A stretch of DNA of 64,000 bases from Candidatus Tectimicrobiota bacterium (lineage in GTDB: Bacteria; Tectomicrobia; Entotheonellia; Entotheonellales; Entotheonellaceae), in contig BPKO01000006.1 in NCBI GenBank assembly GCA_026005175.1, forward strand, positions 174,906 through 238,905, read 5' to 3'. Within the stretch, counting starts at the first letter, position 1. Every line of letters starts with the position of its first letter. Under the pieces are notes generated by a model. It saw only the letters and a program-made list of their open reading frames with translations. It searched no databases and had not been told where the DNA came from. This document shows positions 9,716 to 18,993 of this stretch, piece after piece. The translations under genes and the position numbers were made by a program.

Positions 9716-11362
9716 TCAGGCCAGCCACACCTCACTCAGGTCCCAAGCCGGCGTCGGGGCAAAGACAAAGCCTTTGACTTCCTTGCGCATGGCCAGGTAC
9801 TCGATGAGGTGGTGGGTAAAGGCCATGGGGGCGTCGGCCATGATGAGGTCCTCGGCCCGGTGTACCAAGGCGATGCGCTTTTGCACGTCGAGCTCGCGGA
9901 ACTGCTGCTCGACGAGGGCGTCCACTTCCGGGTTGCTGTAGCCAAAGCTGTTGAACTTGGCCCCGGTTGGGAAAAAGTCGCGGATGGAGTCGTTGGGGTC
10001 GAGGTCGGCGCCGCTACCCCCTAGCAAAGTTTCGAAGTCGCCGGCCACCTGGCGCTTGAAGTAAACCGAAGGGTCGACTTGCTCGATGTCGAGCGTGATG
10101 GGCAGCACCTGCTCCAGCAGCGGCTTGAGCACCTGCGCGCCGCGCAGGTTGCCGCGTACCACCGAGGTGAGCAGTTTTACTTTCAAGGAGCCAACGCCGG
10201 CTTCCTGCCACAGCCGCTTGGCCGCTTCGGGGTCGTAGGCCTGCGGGCTGGTGGTGAGTTTTTCTGGCCGCCAGTAGAGCTTCTGCGCCGCCGGGATGGG
10301 TCCGGTGTCGGGCTGCACGCGGCCAAAGTAGCCGCGCTTGGCCAGCGTCTCGCGGTCGATGGCCTTGGCAATGGCCAGGCGCACCCGCCGGTCGCGAAAC
10401 GCCAGCACCGTCTTCTGGTTGAGGATCAAGGCCTGGAAGCCCGGGTCAGGGCCTTGCAGCACGGTGACGCCAGGGTCGGCTTCCAGCAGGGGCAAAAACT
10501 GCGCCTGCACGTTGTTGAGGAACTGCACCTCGCCGGTGCGCAGCGCCGCCACCGCCGTTTCTGCCTCCGGCACCGGCACGATGGTAACCATGTCCAGCTT
10601 GGGCTTGCCCTCAATGAAGTAGTCGGGGAAGCGCTCCAGCACCAGCCGCTGGCCGACGATGTGCTCTTTGACCCGGAAGGGGCCGGTGCCCACCGGCGTC
10701 ACCTTGTACTGCTGCGGCCCCATTTTCTCGAGCGCCGTGCGGCTGACGATGGTCATCGCCCGCGCCGGAAAGCGCGACAGGGTGGCGATGAGAAACGCCG
10801 CCGAAGGGCTTTTGAGGGTGAACTGTACTTCGTACGCCCCCAGCTTGGTCACCGCCTCGATGTTGGCCAGGCGCGGGCGGTGGATGGAGCCGACTTTGGG
10901 GTCGTTGGTGCGCTGGTACGTAAACAGCACGTCGTCGGCGCTAAACGGGGCGCCGTCGTGAAAGCGGACGCCGCGGCGCAGCTGGAACGTCCACTGGCGG
11001 CCGTCGGCCGAGACCTCCCAGCGCTCGGCCAACTCCGGCTGCGGGGTGAGGGCGGCGTCGATATGCACCAGGCCGCTAAAGATGTTGGCCGCTGCTTGCA
11101 TCTGCTCGGTGACGTTGATAAACGCCGGGTCGAGGATGGCAAACTGGTCGAGGTTCCAGCCTGCCTTGAGGTGGCCACCGCGGCCCGCCGCCGCCAGCGG
11201 TGGCGGCAGGGAGGCCGCCAGGCCCAGCAGGCCGGTGGCCGCCAGCAGGCGCAGCACCGCCCGCCGGCTCATCGGCGGGCCGCTGAGCTCGGCGGCAGTC
11301 AGCCCGAGCATGGGATCGCGCGGGTCAAAGTCCCAAAGGTCGACGAGGTGGTGCGGTGCCAT
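9716..11362 (-). CDS. Peptide-type ABC transporter substrate-binding protein (SBP family 5)
   Basis: A 548-residue extracytoplasmic solute-binding protein. Residues about 30-62 form a Tat-like signal (SRRAVLRLLAATGLLGLA) preceded by a 30-residue leader, so the true start could be the internal Met just before SRR. The family 5 blocks are clear: LAERWEVSADGRQWTFQLR, GVRFHDGAPFSADDV and a YKVTPVGTGPFR-type segment. It delivers a peptide or similar solute to the adjacent DppB/DppC permeases. This is the first gene of a three-gene operon that lacks its own ATPases. Confidence 0.92.
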   Translation of the reverse strand: MAPHHLVDLWDFDPRDPMLGLTAAELSGPPMSRRAVLRLLAATGLLGLAASLPPPLAAAGRGGHLKAGWNLDQFAILDPAFINVTEQMQAAANIFSGLVHIDAALTPQPELAERWEVSADGRQWTFQLRRGVRFHDGAPFSADDVLFTYQRTNDPKVGSIHRPRLANIEAVTKLGAYEVQFTLKSPSAAFLIATLSRFPARAMTIVSRTALEKMGPQQYKVTPVGTGPFRVKEHIVGQRLVLERFPDYFIEGKPKLDMVTIVPVPEAETAVAALRTGEVQFLNNVQAQFLPLLEADPGVTVLQGPDPGFQALILNQKTVLAFRDRRVRLAIAKAIDRETLAKRGYFGRVQPDTGPIPAAQKLYWRPEKLTTSPQAYDPEAAKRLWQEAGVGSLKVKLLTSVVRGNLRGAQVLKPLLEQVLPITLDIEQVDPSVYFKRQVAGDFETLLGGSGADLDPNDSIRDFFPTGAKFNSFGYSNPEVDALVEQQFRELDVQKRIALVHRAEDLIMADAPMAFTHHLIEYLAMRKEVKGFVFAPTPAWDLSEVWLA

Positions 11363-11423
11363 CAGCTTTCCTCCCTTGTAACCGTAAACTACGTCAGCCC
11401 GGTAGCCAGATCAAGATCCTTCC

Positions 11424-11451
11424 TTGTGTTTTGGGAAGCGCCACGTATACT
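11424..11451 (+). promoter_or_regulatory. Candidate sigma70 promoter of the OsmC-like gene
   Basis: TTGTGT (11424-11429), a 16-base spacer and TATACT (11446-11451) lie 55 bases before the OsmC-like start codon. They sit in the divergent gap with the peptide-binding protein gene. The -10 matches the consensus well and the -35 only partly. Confidence 0.5.
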
Positions 11452-11506
11452 CGCGGCATCAGAGAAACCGGGCGCCGCGCGGCGGCGCCCTGCAGAGGAG
11501 CAGACC

Positions 11507-12007
11507 ATGGCAACGCCCCAGCCCGAGCCGCAGCCCATGCGGCGCGAGATCGTGTTTACCGCCGAAGTGCAGACGCTGACGCCCATGCTTAAAGTGGCCA
11601 CCGTGAGCCGCCAGGGGCAAGACCATTACACGTTTGCCTGCGACGAGGGTCCGGCCCTGGGCGGGCTGGGCTCGGCCCCCACGCCGCTGGCTTACTTTAC
11701 CGCCGCCGTGGCTTTTTGACTGCTGACGCAGGTGTCCCGGTACGGGCACATGCTCAACCTGCGCGTCGACAAGGCGCGCGTGCACGTGGAAGCCACCTTT
11801 CGCCTCAGCGGCTCGGTGCTCGCCGACACCGTGCAGGCCGAGGCGGTCGGCGTCACCACCCGCCTGGAGCTCGAGTCTCCCGAAGACCCGGCACGCCTGG
11901 CACGCCTGGTGCGGCTGGCCGAGCGCGGCTGCTTCGTCATGCAGGCCCTGCAGCGGCCGGTGCCGGTGACCACCGCCACCCTGGTCAACGGCACCCCTCT
12001 GGCCTGA
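11507..12007 (+). CDS. OsmC-like protein, probable selenoprotein (TGA read as selenocysteine at codon 71)
   Basis: Read through an in-frame TGA at 11717-11719, this is a 166-residue OsmC/Ohr-type protein. The glycine-rich block GPALGGLGSAPTPL leads into the active-site helix, which reads AAVAF, TGA, LLTQVSRY. The family normally has its first redox cysteine there; the second is Cys142 in AERGCFVMQAL. The frame is continuous on both sides, with AGAGGAG before the ATG. A hairpin of bacterial SECIS type follows the TGA. OsmC-like selenoproteins are known from prokaryotic selenoproteome surveys. The family reduces peroxides or handles thiols. An automatic caller would stop at codon 70 or start at 11732. 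A point mutation or sequence error is the alternative. Confidence 0.85.
11725..11767 (+). promoter_or_regulatory. Candidate bacterial SECIS element
   Basis: Counting the T of TGA as 1, bases 16-33 (11732-11749) read GUGUCCCGGUACGGGCAC. GUG pairs with CAC, U19 is bulged, CCC pairs with GGG, and the loop is GGUAC. The E. coli fdhF SECIS has a bulged U17 and G23/U24 in its loop; here the bulged U is at 19 and the loop GGU at 23-25. A lower stem can form between bases 9-15 and 43-51. This geometry is what SelB recognises. Confidence 0.72.
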
Positions 12008-12009
12008 GG

Positions 12010-13864
12010 CTAGGCCGGCACCTCCAGGCCGTAGGCGGCGATCTGCGCCTCGAAGGCCTCGAAGACGCGGCGGCGCAGCTCGGCCATAAACTCCGGGGTG
12101 ATAAAGTGCGGCAGCTGCACGTTGGGGTTGCGCTGGTAGGCGCGCGCCGGCAGGTCGTAGTCCTCGAGCGTCGTGCCTTGGCGGCGCTCCAGCAGCAAGC
12201 CGCGCAGGTAAGTGCGCTGCGTGGCGTGCCACAGGTCGTCGTGGGTAATGTCCAGGCCGTAGACCTCTTTGAAGACCGGCTCGATCACCCGGTCGGGGGT
12301 GCCGGCGAACTTGCACAGCCCCAGCAAGTCGTCGCGGGTGTAGTAAATGCCGCGGTTGACGATGGCATCCACCCAGTAGTCAAGGTCGGTCTTGCCTTCA
12401 AAGACCAGCAGCAAGAAGGTGCGCATCGACATGTGGCCGCCGGCAATAGCAAAGGGGTAGCCGGGGTTGGTTTCCGGCAAGTACGCGGGCAACTCCAGCC
12501 CCTTGCAGTGCATGGCATACGCCGTCTCGCCCAGAGACTCGGCCAGGCGCTTGACGCCGCGCCCGAGCTCTGGCAGCTCGCCAGCAGCAGCGCGGCGAAT
12601 GAGGCGGCAGGGCCCCCTGCGAAGTCGCCAAAGGTAACGCCCTCGAGGATGGGGCGCTCGGGGTGCTGGCGGTTGTAGTCCATGACGTAGCCCAGGGTGG
12701 CCCCCAGGCTGATGGCGTCAAAGCCCAGCTGGTCGACCAGCTCGATGATCTCCAGAGCCTGCTGCTGGTCGTAGATTCCCAGGTTGATGGCCAGCAGGTC
12801 GACAGGCTCGTAGTCGACTTTGGTGTAGAACTTGCCCGCCTTGCGCTGCCCGTTGACCGGCACCGCCTCGTAGACGTTCTTGTGGCAGGCGATGCCGCAC
12901 TTGAAGCACGACTCGTCTTTGATCACGTAATTTTGTTCGACCGAGCTGCGGTAAAGGGCCACCGGCTTGTCGTCGCCCTGCGGCCAGAAGTTTTTCTCGG
13001 GCAGCGCCCCCAGGGGGTGCAGGGCCGGCCACGTTGCGCCAGGTGCCGCCGGCGCCGCCGCCCTTGTCTGGATCGCGGTAGTTGCGCGAGCCTTCGCCGC
13101 GGCTGATTTCCCGATTGGCCGCCAGCAGCGAGGGGGCCAGCTTGCCGCGCTTGGGATCGGGGGGCCTGAGCAACGATGGCGATGAGGTTCTTCGAGCCCA
13201 TAAGACTGCCCATGCCACCGCGGCCGGCAAAGCGCGGCTTGCAGTCGCGGCTCTGCAGCTCGTTGACGGTGCTGCAGGCAATGGCGGCGTAGTAGTTCTG
13301 CGACCAGTGCTCGCCTGCCGGCCCCAGCACCGCCATGTGGGCATCGGGGTAGCGGTCGGCCAGCCACAGAATCTTCTCGTGGGTGGTCTTGCCCAGCAAT
13401 TCCGTGGCGTCTTCAAACGCCACCGTGGGCGTGCCGCCCTGGGAGCCGATGACCAGGTAGACGGGACGGGCGGCGCGGCCCGTAAAGATCACCTCGTCGG
13501 CGCCGGTGGCGGCGAGCTTGGTGCCGAACTTGCCCGAGGCCGCCGACCACATGGCCAGGGGGCGGCCGTTTTTGGCCACTTTGAGAGGGCTGTAGCCGGA
13601 GAAGAAAACGCGTAGGCCGGTCATCAGATCGGTGCCGGTAAACACGCCGGTGTTCATGATGAGCGGCACTTCAGGAGCAAAGGGGTCGCTGACCCGGTAA
13701 GCGCCCAAGAGCTTGAAGGCGCGGCCAATGCCGCCCAGAAAGTCCTCAAGGTCGGCACAGACCACCGTCTCCTGGCGCACGCGGGCCTGCGTCAAGTCGA
13801 TGGTGAGGCGCCGGAAGCGGTAGTCGCCGATTTGTTTGCGCGCGCTCGTGCTCTCTGTCCACAT
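12010..13864 (-). CDS. Aldehyde:ferredoxin oxidoreductase family protein (three frameshifts)
   Basis: One AOR-type gene of about 617 residues is spread over four frames. The start at 13864 (MWTEST) has AAGGGAG upstream. Recognisable blocks are LEDFLGGIGRAFKLL, GRGGMGSLMGSKNLIAI, the Fe4S4 cysteines in CFKCGIACHK, GLELPAYLPE and LLGLCKFAG. Shifts fall at the G6 run 13159-13164 (+1), GGG 13022-13024 (+1) and near 12585 (-1); each corrected junction restores family-like sequence. The enzyme uses tungsto- or molybdopterin and ferredoxin to oxidise aldehydes. It is divergent from an HpcH-type aldolase that releases aldehydes, suggesting linked catabolism. Confidence 0.85.
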
Positions 13865-13979
13865 AAGTGGGATGCTCCCTTGCAAGGTCCAGCCAAACCG
13901 TGGTAAAGGGGCTCTGTCGTAATGTTTACCGGTTTCCCCCGGGCGCGTCAATGCGCCGGAGTCTGCAGAGGAGAACGCG

Positions 13980-14771
13980 ATGCGCGCCAACACGCTGAAG
14001 GCCATCTGGCGCCAGGGCGGCGTGGTGCTCAACGGCTGGCTCTCCATCCCCAGCGCCTTTGCCGCCGAAGTCATGGCACACCAGGGCTTTGACTCGCTCA
14101 CCATCGACTTGCAGCACGGCGTCATCGACTACCAGACCGCGGTCAGCATGCTGCAGGCCATTGCCACCACGCCGGTGGTGCCGCTGGTGCGCGTGCCCTG
14201 GAACGAGCCGGCGCTGATCATGAAGCTGCTCGACGCCGGGGCTTACGGCGTCATCTGTCCCATGGTCAATAGCGCCGAGCAGGCCGAGGCGCTGGTGCAG
14301 GCCTGCAAGTACCCGCCGCGCGGCTACCGCAGCTGGGGGCCGGTGCGTGCCTTGCTTTATGCGGGCACCGACTACGCCGAGCACGCCAACGACGAGCTGC
14401 TGGTCATCCCCATGATCGAAACCGCCACCGCCCTGGCGCAGCTCGACGCCATTCTCAGCGTTCCCGGCATCGACGCCGTCTACGTGGGGCCCTCTGACCT
14501 CAGCCTGGCGCTGGGCCGCGCGCCGCGCCTCGACCAGAGCGACCCCGAGGTGGTGGCCGCCCAGCAGCAAATCGTCGCCGCCTGCCAGCGCCACGGCATC
14601 GTCGCCGGCATCCACAATGCCACCGTCGAGTACGCGCAGCAAATGATCGCCGCCGGCTATCGCTTCATCACCGTTGCCTCCGACAGCCGCTTTCTCGCCG
14701 CCAAGGCGGCCGAAGTGGTGGCCGCCCTGCGCCAGGCCAAAACCCCCGCGGGCAGGCAGCCGGCATACTGA
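13980..14771 (+). CDS. HpcH/HpaI aldolase family protein
   Basis: The 263-residue protein is a class II pyruvate-dependent aldolase of the HpcH/HpaI (2,4-dihydroxyhept-2-ene-1,7-dioate aldolase) family. Motifs: NGWLSIPSAFAAEVMA, FDSLTIDLQHGVIDY, LVRVPWNEPALIMKLLDAGA, LVIPMIETATA and YVGPSDLS, which supply the metal and pyruvate ligands. It cleaves 2-keto-4-hydroxy acids to pyruvate plus an aldehyde. GAGGAG precedes the ATG. It is divergent from the AOR gene with a 115-base shared control region, so the aldehyde product could feed the AOR (inference). Confidence 0.92.
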   Translation: MRANTLKAIWRQGGVVLNGWLSIPSAFAAEVMAHQGFDSLTIDLQHGVIDYQTAVSMLQAIATTPVVPLVRVPWNEPALIMKLLDAGAYGVICPMVNSAEQAEALVQACKYPPRGYRSWGPVRALLYAGTDYAEHANDELLVIPMIETATALAQLDAILSVPGIDAVYVGPSDLSLALGRAPRLDQSDPEVVAAQQQIVAACQRHGIVAGIHNATVEYAQQMIAAGYRFITVASDSRFLAAKAAEVVAALRQAKTPAGRQPAY

Positions 14772-15008
14772 ACTTTTGCTTTTGTTCATCGTATGTCTCT
14801 GCTATACTGAGGTACCCCTAGCCGTAAAGGTGCCGTATGCCATGCATACCTCAGCGCCTGAAGAACAACCGTCACAAATCGATAACAATGACTCGTTCTG
14901 CTTTGCAGAGGTCTTTGCCGTGTCATAACTGGTAGGAAAAGTAGCACCATATATCGCAGACATGTCTAAAGCGTGCTCGATGCTGTTCATCCTTGGTGAG
15001 GATGAAGG
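14772..15008 (+). promoter_or_regulatory. AT-richer leader with extended -10 promoter of the kai/signalling operon
   Basis: This 237-base gap is clearly lower in G+C than its neighbours. It contains TGCTATACT at 14810-14818, an extended -10 (TGn plus TATACT) with no good -35, giving a leader of about 180 bases. A possible 28-codon ORF (14842-14928) lies inside it but has no recognisable family. Just before the kinase start a small hairpin (CATCC, loop, GGATG) could influence translation. Confidence 0.5.
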
Positions 15009-17353
15009 ATGAAGCAGGAGAGGGAAGAGGTTAAGCCCTCTGCGAGTGACTGGGTAGCCCAGTTACAGCGGCGCGTGGTGGCCTTGGAAAAGGCGGCAGT
15101 AGCTCCGGAGGGGTCCGGCCTGTTGGAGACGATGGCGGCCCTGACCACGGCCCTCATCACCGAGCCGCGGCTGGCGGTGCTGCTGCAGCGGCTTGTCGAG
15201 CAAGCGGTGGGGCTGATTCCGGCAGCAGACACGGCGATGCTGTTTCTGTGGGACGCCGAGCGCGAGCGGCTGGTGCCGGAAGTTTGGTATGGTACCGACC
15301 TGCCCTTGCCCCGCATCCCCTTGCGGCTGGGCGAAGGGGTCACGGGCACGGTGGCCTTGCGGCGGCAGGGGTTGCTGGTCACTGACTACCTGCACTCGCC
15401 CTATGCGCTGCCGGTGTTTGCTGAGCATTTCGGGCCCCATGCGGTCCTTGCCGAGCCGCTGCTTCACGGGGCGCAGCTGGTGGGGGTGCTTGTGCTCAAC
15501 AACTTCCATCGCCAGGTACCCTTCACGCCGCGTGACCAGCAGCTGCTCGCGCTGCTGGCAACGCAGGCGGCGGCGGCGATTGCCACGGCACGCCTGCGCG
15601 AGGCCCGCCAGCGTCACCTAGAGCGCCTGCGGACCCTCACCCACCTCCTCCAGCACATCACCGCCTCGCTGTAGCTCGAGCAGGTGCTCAAAGAGATTGC
15701 CCAAGCCACCGCCCATCTGATGGCCGTCCCGGTGGTTTCAGTCTGGCTGGCCGACGAGGCGGAGCAAACCTTAACCCTGGGTGCCTTTTCCGATGAGCAC
15801 TTTGGCGCCGACTTCCCGGTGCAGCAGCTCCCCGTCAGCGAGGGAGGTATCGGCTGGGTGGCACGCCACCGGCGGCGACTTGAGGTTGCCGACGTTTTTG
15901 GCGATCCCCGCTTCGTGGCCCTGACCTGGTGGCGGGCGCGTGGCCTGCGCAGCTTCCTGGGTTTGCCCATCCTCTTTGCCGGACGCCTCCTGGGCGTCTT
16001 GTCCCTCAACGGCGACCGGCCGTTTCGCTTTGGTGAAGAAGACTACTGGCTCCTGGACACCCTGGTGGCCCAAGCCAGTATTGCCATCGAGCACGCGCAG
16101 CTCTTTGCCGCCATTGGCAAGCAGACGCAGCAACTGCTTACGGCCAATGCCCAGTTGCGGGCGGAAATCGCCGAGCGCCAGCGCACCGAAGCGGCGTTGC
16201 GCGAAAGCGAGCAGCGCTTCCGCAAGATCTTCGAAGAAGGTCCGCTGGGCATGGCCATCGTCGACCGGGCATACCGCTACACGCACGTCAACGCCACCCT
16301 GTGTCGCCTGCTGGGCTATGGCGAAGCCGAGCTGGTGGGCCGCTCTTTTCTCGACATCACCCATCCCGAAGAAGTCGAGCGGGACCGCCAGCAGGCGGCC
16401 CGGCTGCTTGGCGGTGAGCTGGCCGTCCTGCGGACGGAAAAGCGGTATCTACGCAAAAGCGGCGAGCCCTTGTGGGTCTCCCTGACGGCTTCGGTGATTC
16501 GTGACGAAGCCGACCAGCCCTGCTACGTCCTGACCATGGTCGAAGACATCAGCGAGCGCAAGCGCTGGGAGGCAGAGCAGCAGCGTATTCAAGCGGAGCT
16601 GGAGCGCCGGGTAAAGGAGCGCACCGCGGCACTGGCGCAGGTCAACGCCGAACTGGGCCCGCTCCAATGCCGAGCTGGAGCAGTTTGCTTACGTCGCCTC
16701 CCATGACCTGCAAGAGCCCCTGCGCATGGTGCGCAGCTTTTTGCAGCTTTTGGAGCGGCGCTACGCGGAGCGGCTGGACGTCGACGGCCGCACGTTCATT
16801 GCGTATGCCACGGACGGCGCCGCGCGGATGCAGCAGATGATCCAGGACCTCCTGGAGCTGGCGCGCCTGCAAGTGCAGGAGCCGGTGGTGACGCTGACGG
16901 ACTGCCAGGCGGTGCTAGAAGCCGCGTTGCGCGATCTGCAGCTGCGCGTGGCCGAAAGCGGCGCCGTGGTGCAGTACGGGGCCGCTGCCTACCGTGCGGG
17001 CCGATCCGCGCCAGCTCGAACGTCTGTGGTTCAACTTGCTGAGCAACGCCCTCAAGTTTCGGGGCGACGCCCCGCCCCGCGTGGAAATCCATGCCCAACG
17101 CCAGGAGGCGCAGTGGTGTTTTGCGGTGCGCGACAACGGCATCGGATTTGATCCCCAGTATGCCGAGCGCGTATTTGGCATTTTTCAGCGCTTGCACCCG
17201 CGTGAGCGTTACCCGGGCACCGGCATTGGCTTGGCCTTGTGCAAGCGCATCGTCGAAAAACACGGCGGGCGTATCTGGGTGGAAACGCAGCCTGGCAAGG
17301 GAACCACGTTTTACTTCACGCTACCGGACTCACCCGCAAGGAGCACGCCATGA
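15009..17353 (+). pseudogene. GAF-GAF-PAS sensor histidine kinase, interrupted by TAG and two frameshifts
   Basis: Two GAF domains (roughly 55-215 and 230-365), a PAS domain (ESEQRFRKIFEEGPLGMAIVD), HisKA with FAYVASHDLQEPLR, and HATPase ([37 protein letters not shown]) form a phytochrome-like kinase of about 780 residues. TAG at 15672-15674 replaces a codon between the GAF domains, where SLELEQVL would be normal. Extra bases in CCC 16658-16660 and GGGG 16978-16981 break the frame twice. All domains are conserved beyond each break, so sequencing error is likely for the shifts; the TAG is harder to dismiss. It overlaps the next receiver gene by ATGA. Confidence 0.7.
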
Positions 17354-17823
17354 GCAGAGGGGACAAAGCAGCCACGCCGATCGAGGTCCTGCTGGTGGAA
17401 GACAACCCTGGCGACGTCTACCTGACCCAGGAGGCGCTGCGCGACAGCCGTGTGCAGGTGAACCTGCACGTGGTGGGCGATGGCATGGAAGCGATGGCCT
17501 TTCTACGCCGCGAGGCGGCCTACGCCAGTGCTGTGGCACCCGACCTGATCCTCCTCGACCTCAACCTGCCACGCAAAGACGGGCGCCAGGTGCTTGCCGA
17601 AGTGAAGCAAGACCCGCACTTGCGCCGCATTCCTGTGGTGGTGCTGAGCACTTCCAGTGCCGAGCGCGATATCGTCGAGAGCTATGACCTGCACGCCAAC
17701 TGCTACATTGTCAAGCCTGCCGACTTTGACCACTTCGCCGGGGTGGTGCGCACGATTGAGGACTTCTGGTTTGGCATTGTGCAGTTGCCCCGTCACGGAG
17801 CTGCTGCGGATGGCACCGGATAA
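17350..17823 (+). CDS. Rcp1-type response regulator
   Basis: A 157-residue single receiver starts at the ATG overlapping the kinase stop. It has [10 protein letters not shown], acceptor Asp70 in [21 protein letters not shown] and a Lys in [11 protein letters not shown]. The NPGD signature, the LNLPRKDG stretch and the C-terminal IEDFWF are typical of Rcp1, the cognate receiver of phytochrome-like kinases with HDLQEPLR boxes, exactly the kinase type upstream. It probably accepts phosphate from that kinase and belongs to the kai operon. Confidence 0.92.
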   Translation: MSRGDKAATPIEVLLVEDNPGDVYLTQEALRDSRVQVNLHVVGDGMEAMAFLRREAAYASAVAPDLILLDLNLPRKDGRQVLAEVKQDPHLRRIPVVVLSTSSAERDIVESYDLHANCYIVKPADFDHFAGVVRTIEDFWFGIVQLPRHGAAADGTG

Positions 17824-18668
17824 AGTGCGCGTGCTGCTTGTTGAAGACAATCCAGGCGACGTGCGCCTGTTGCAGGAAACCCTGGCAGAGGCCAAAACGA
17901 GCCACTACGTGCTGTCCCCGGTGACCGACCTGCGCAGTGCCCTGCGGCGGCTGGCCGAAGAGGTCTTTGATGTCGTCCTTCTTGACTTGATGCTGCCTGA
18001 CAGCGTAGGGCCTCGACACCTTCCTGCGGCTGCGCGAGGCAGCCCCTTCGGTGCCTATCGTCGTCCTTTCCGCTCTGCCCGACGAGCACCTGGCCCTGCA
18101 GGCGGTACAGGCTGGTGCCCAGGACTACTTGGTTAAGGGGCAGACCGAGGCGCCGCTTCTCGAGCGTGCCTTGCGCTACGCCATTGAGCGCCACCGGCTG
18201 GCGCGGGCCTTGGAACAGGCGCGCCAGCGCCAGCAGCAGGAGCAGGAACTGCGCTCGCTGGATCGTCTCTCGCACACGGCGCCGGCGGCGGTGACGGCGC
18301 ATCTCTTTGGAGACGCGCCCTTGCGGCAGACCGCCCCCGAGGTCTTTCAGGCCTGGGTGGCGCGCTACGGCAGCCTTCTCGACATGGCCCTCGAGCAGCG
18401 CGCTTACAAAGTCGACCACCGTCTGTCGGCGCACCTGCGCACGCTGGCCGAGGAACTCGGCTTCATGCACGCCGGGCCGCGCGACGTCATCGACGTGCAT
18501 ACCCAGGCGCTACACCCCAAGCTCCGCGACGTGCTGCCAGAAAAAGCCCAGGCCTACCTGGAAGAAGGGCGAATGCTGGTTCTCGAACTGATGGGGCACC
18601 TGGTGGCCGTTTACCGCGTGTACGCGCTGGGGCGGCGCAGTGGGGGTGAATCCCGTCTCGCCCCCTAG
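17810..18668 (+). CDS. Response regulator with KaiA/RsbU-like C-terminal helical domain (one frameshift)
   Basis: Removing one G from GGG 18008-18010 gives a 285-residue protein. The N-terminal receiver (1-120) has [10 protein letters not shown], Asp59 ([11 protein letters not shown]) and Lys in [10 protein letters not shown] coiled segment follows, then about 110 helical residues. Their blocks ([10 protein letters not shown], and [19 protein letters not shown]) align by eye with the KaiA C-terminal domain (KVVEIHMELM, DYRLTLIDVIAHLCEMYR) and the related RsbU N-terminal domain. It lies directly upstream of kaiB and kaiC, which have no classical kaiA, so it is a candidate regulator of KaiC. 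It overlaps the preceding receiver gene by 14 bases. Confidence 0.78.
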
Positions 18669-18683
18669 CGGAAGGGGTTGCTC

Positions 18684-18965
18684 ATGTCTAAGTATCTCTT
18701 GAAGCTTTACATCACCGGAAGAACTCCTCGCTCTGAACTCGCTATTCGCAACCTACGTCGTCTGTGTGCCGAAGAGCTGCAAGGGCAGTACGAGCTGGTC
18801 ATCATCGACGTGCTGGAGCGGCCGGAGCTGGCCGAAGCGGCCAAGATCCTGGCCACTCCCACGCTCAGTAAAGAACTGCCGCCGCCGCTGCGGCGCATCA
18901 TCGGGGATCTGTCGGACCGCGAACGCGTGCTGCTGGGACTGGAGCTTTTGCCCTTTGCCGAATAA
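18684..18965 (+). CDS. kaiB: Circadian clock protein KaiB
   Basis: The 93-residue protein has the KaiB thioredoxin-like sequence: [43 protein letters not shown] and the C-terminal [16 protein letters not shown]. The ATG at 18684 is preferred over the in-frame TTG at 18678 because GAAGGGG (18671-18677) is well spaced from it. KaiB in cyanobacteria switches fold and binds the KaiC CI ring to sequester KaiA. It sits 28 bases before kaiC in the same operon. Confidence 0.95.
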   Translation: MSKYLLKLYITGRTPRSELAIRNLRRLCAEELQGQYELVIIDVLERPELAEAAKILATPTLSKELPPPLRRIIGDLSDRERVLLGLELLPFAE

Positions 18966-18993
18966 CCCCGTGCCAGAAGGAGAGCACCGCACC

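Noticed and set aside
14842..14928. 28-codon ORF in the AT-richer leader before the sensor kinase as a gene
   Set aside because: No good ribosome site, no recognisable pattern and no codon repeat typical of a leader peptide.
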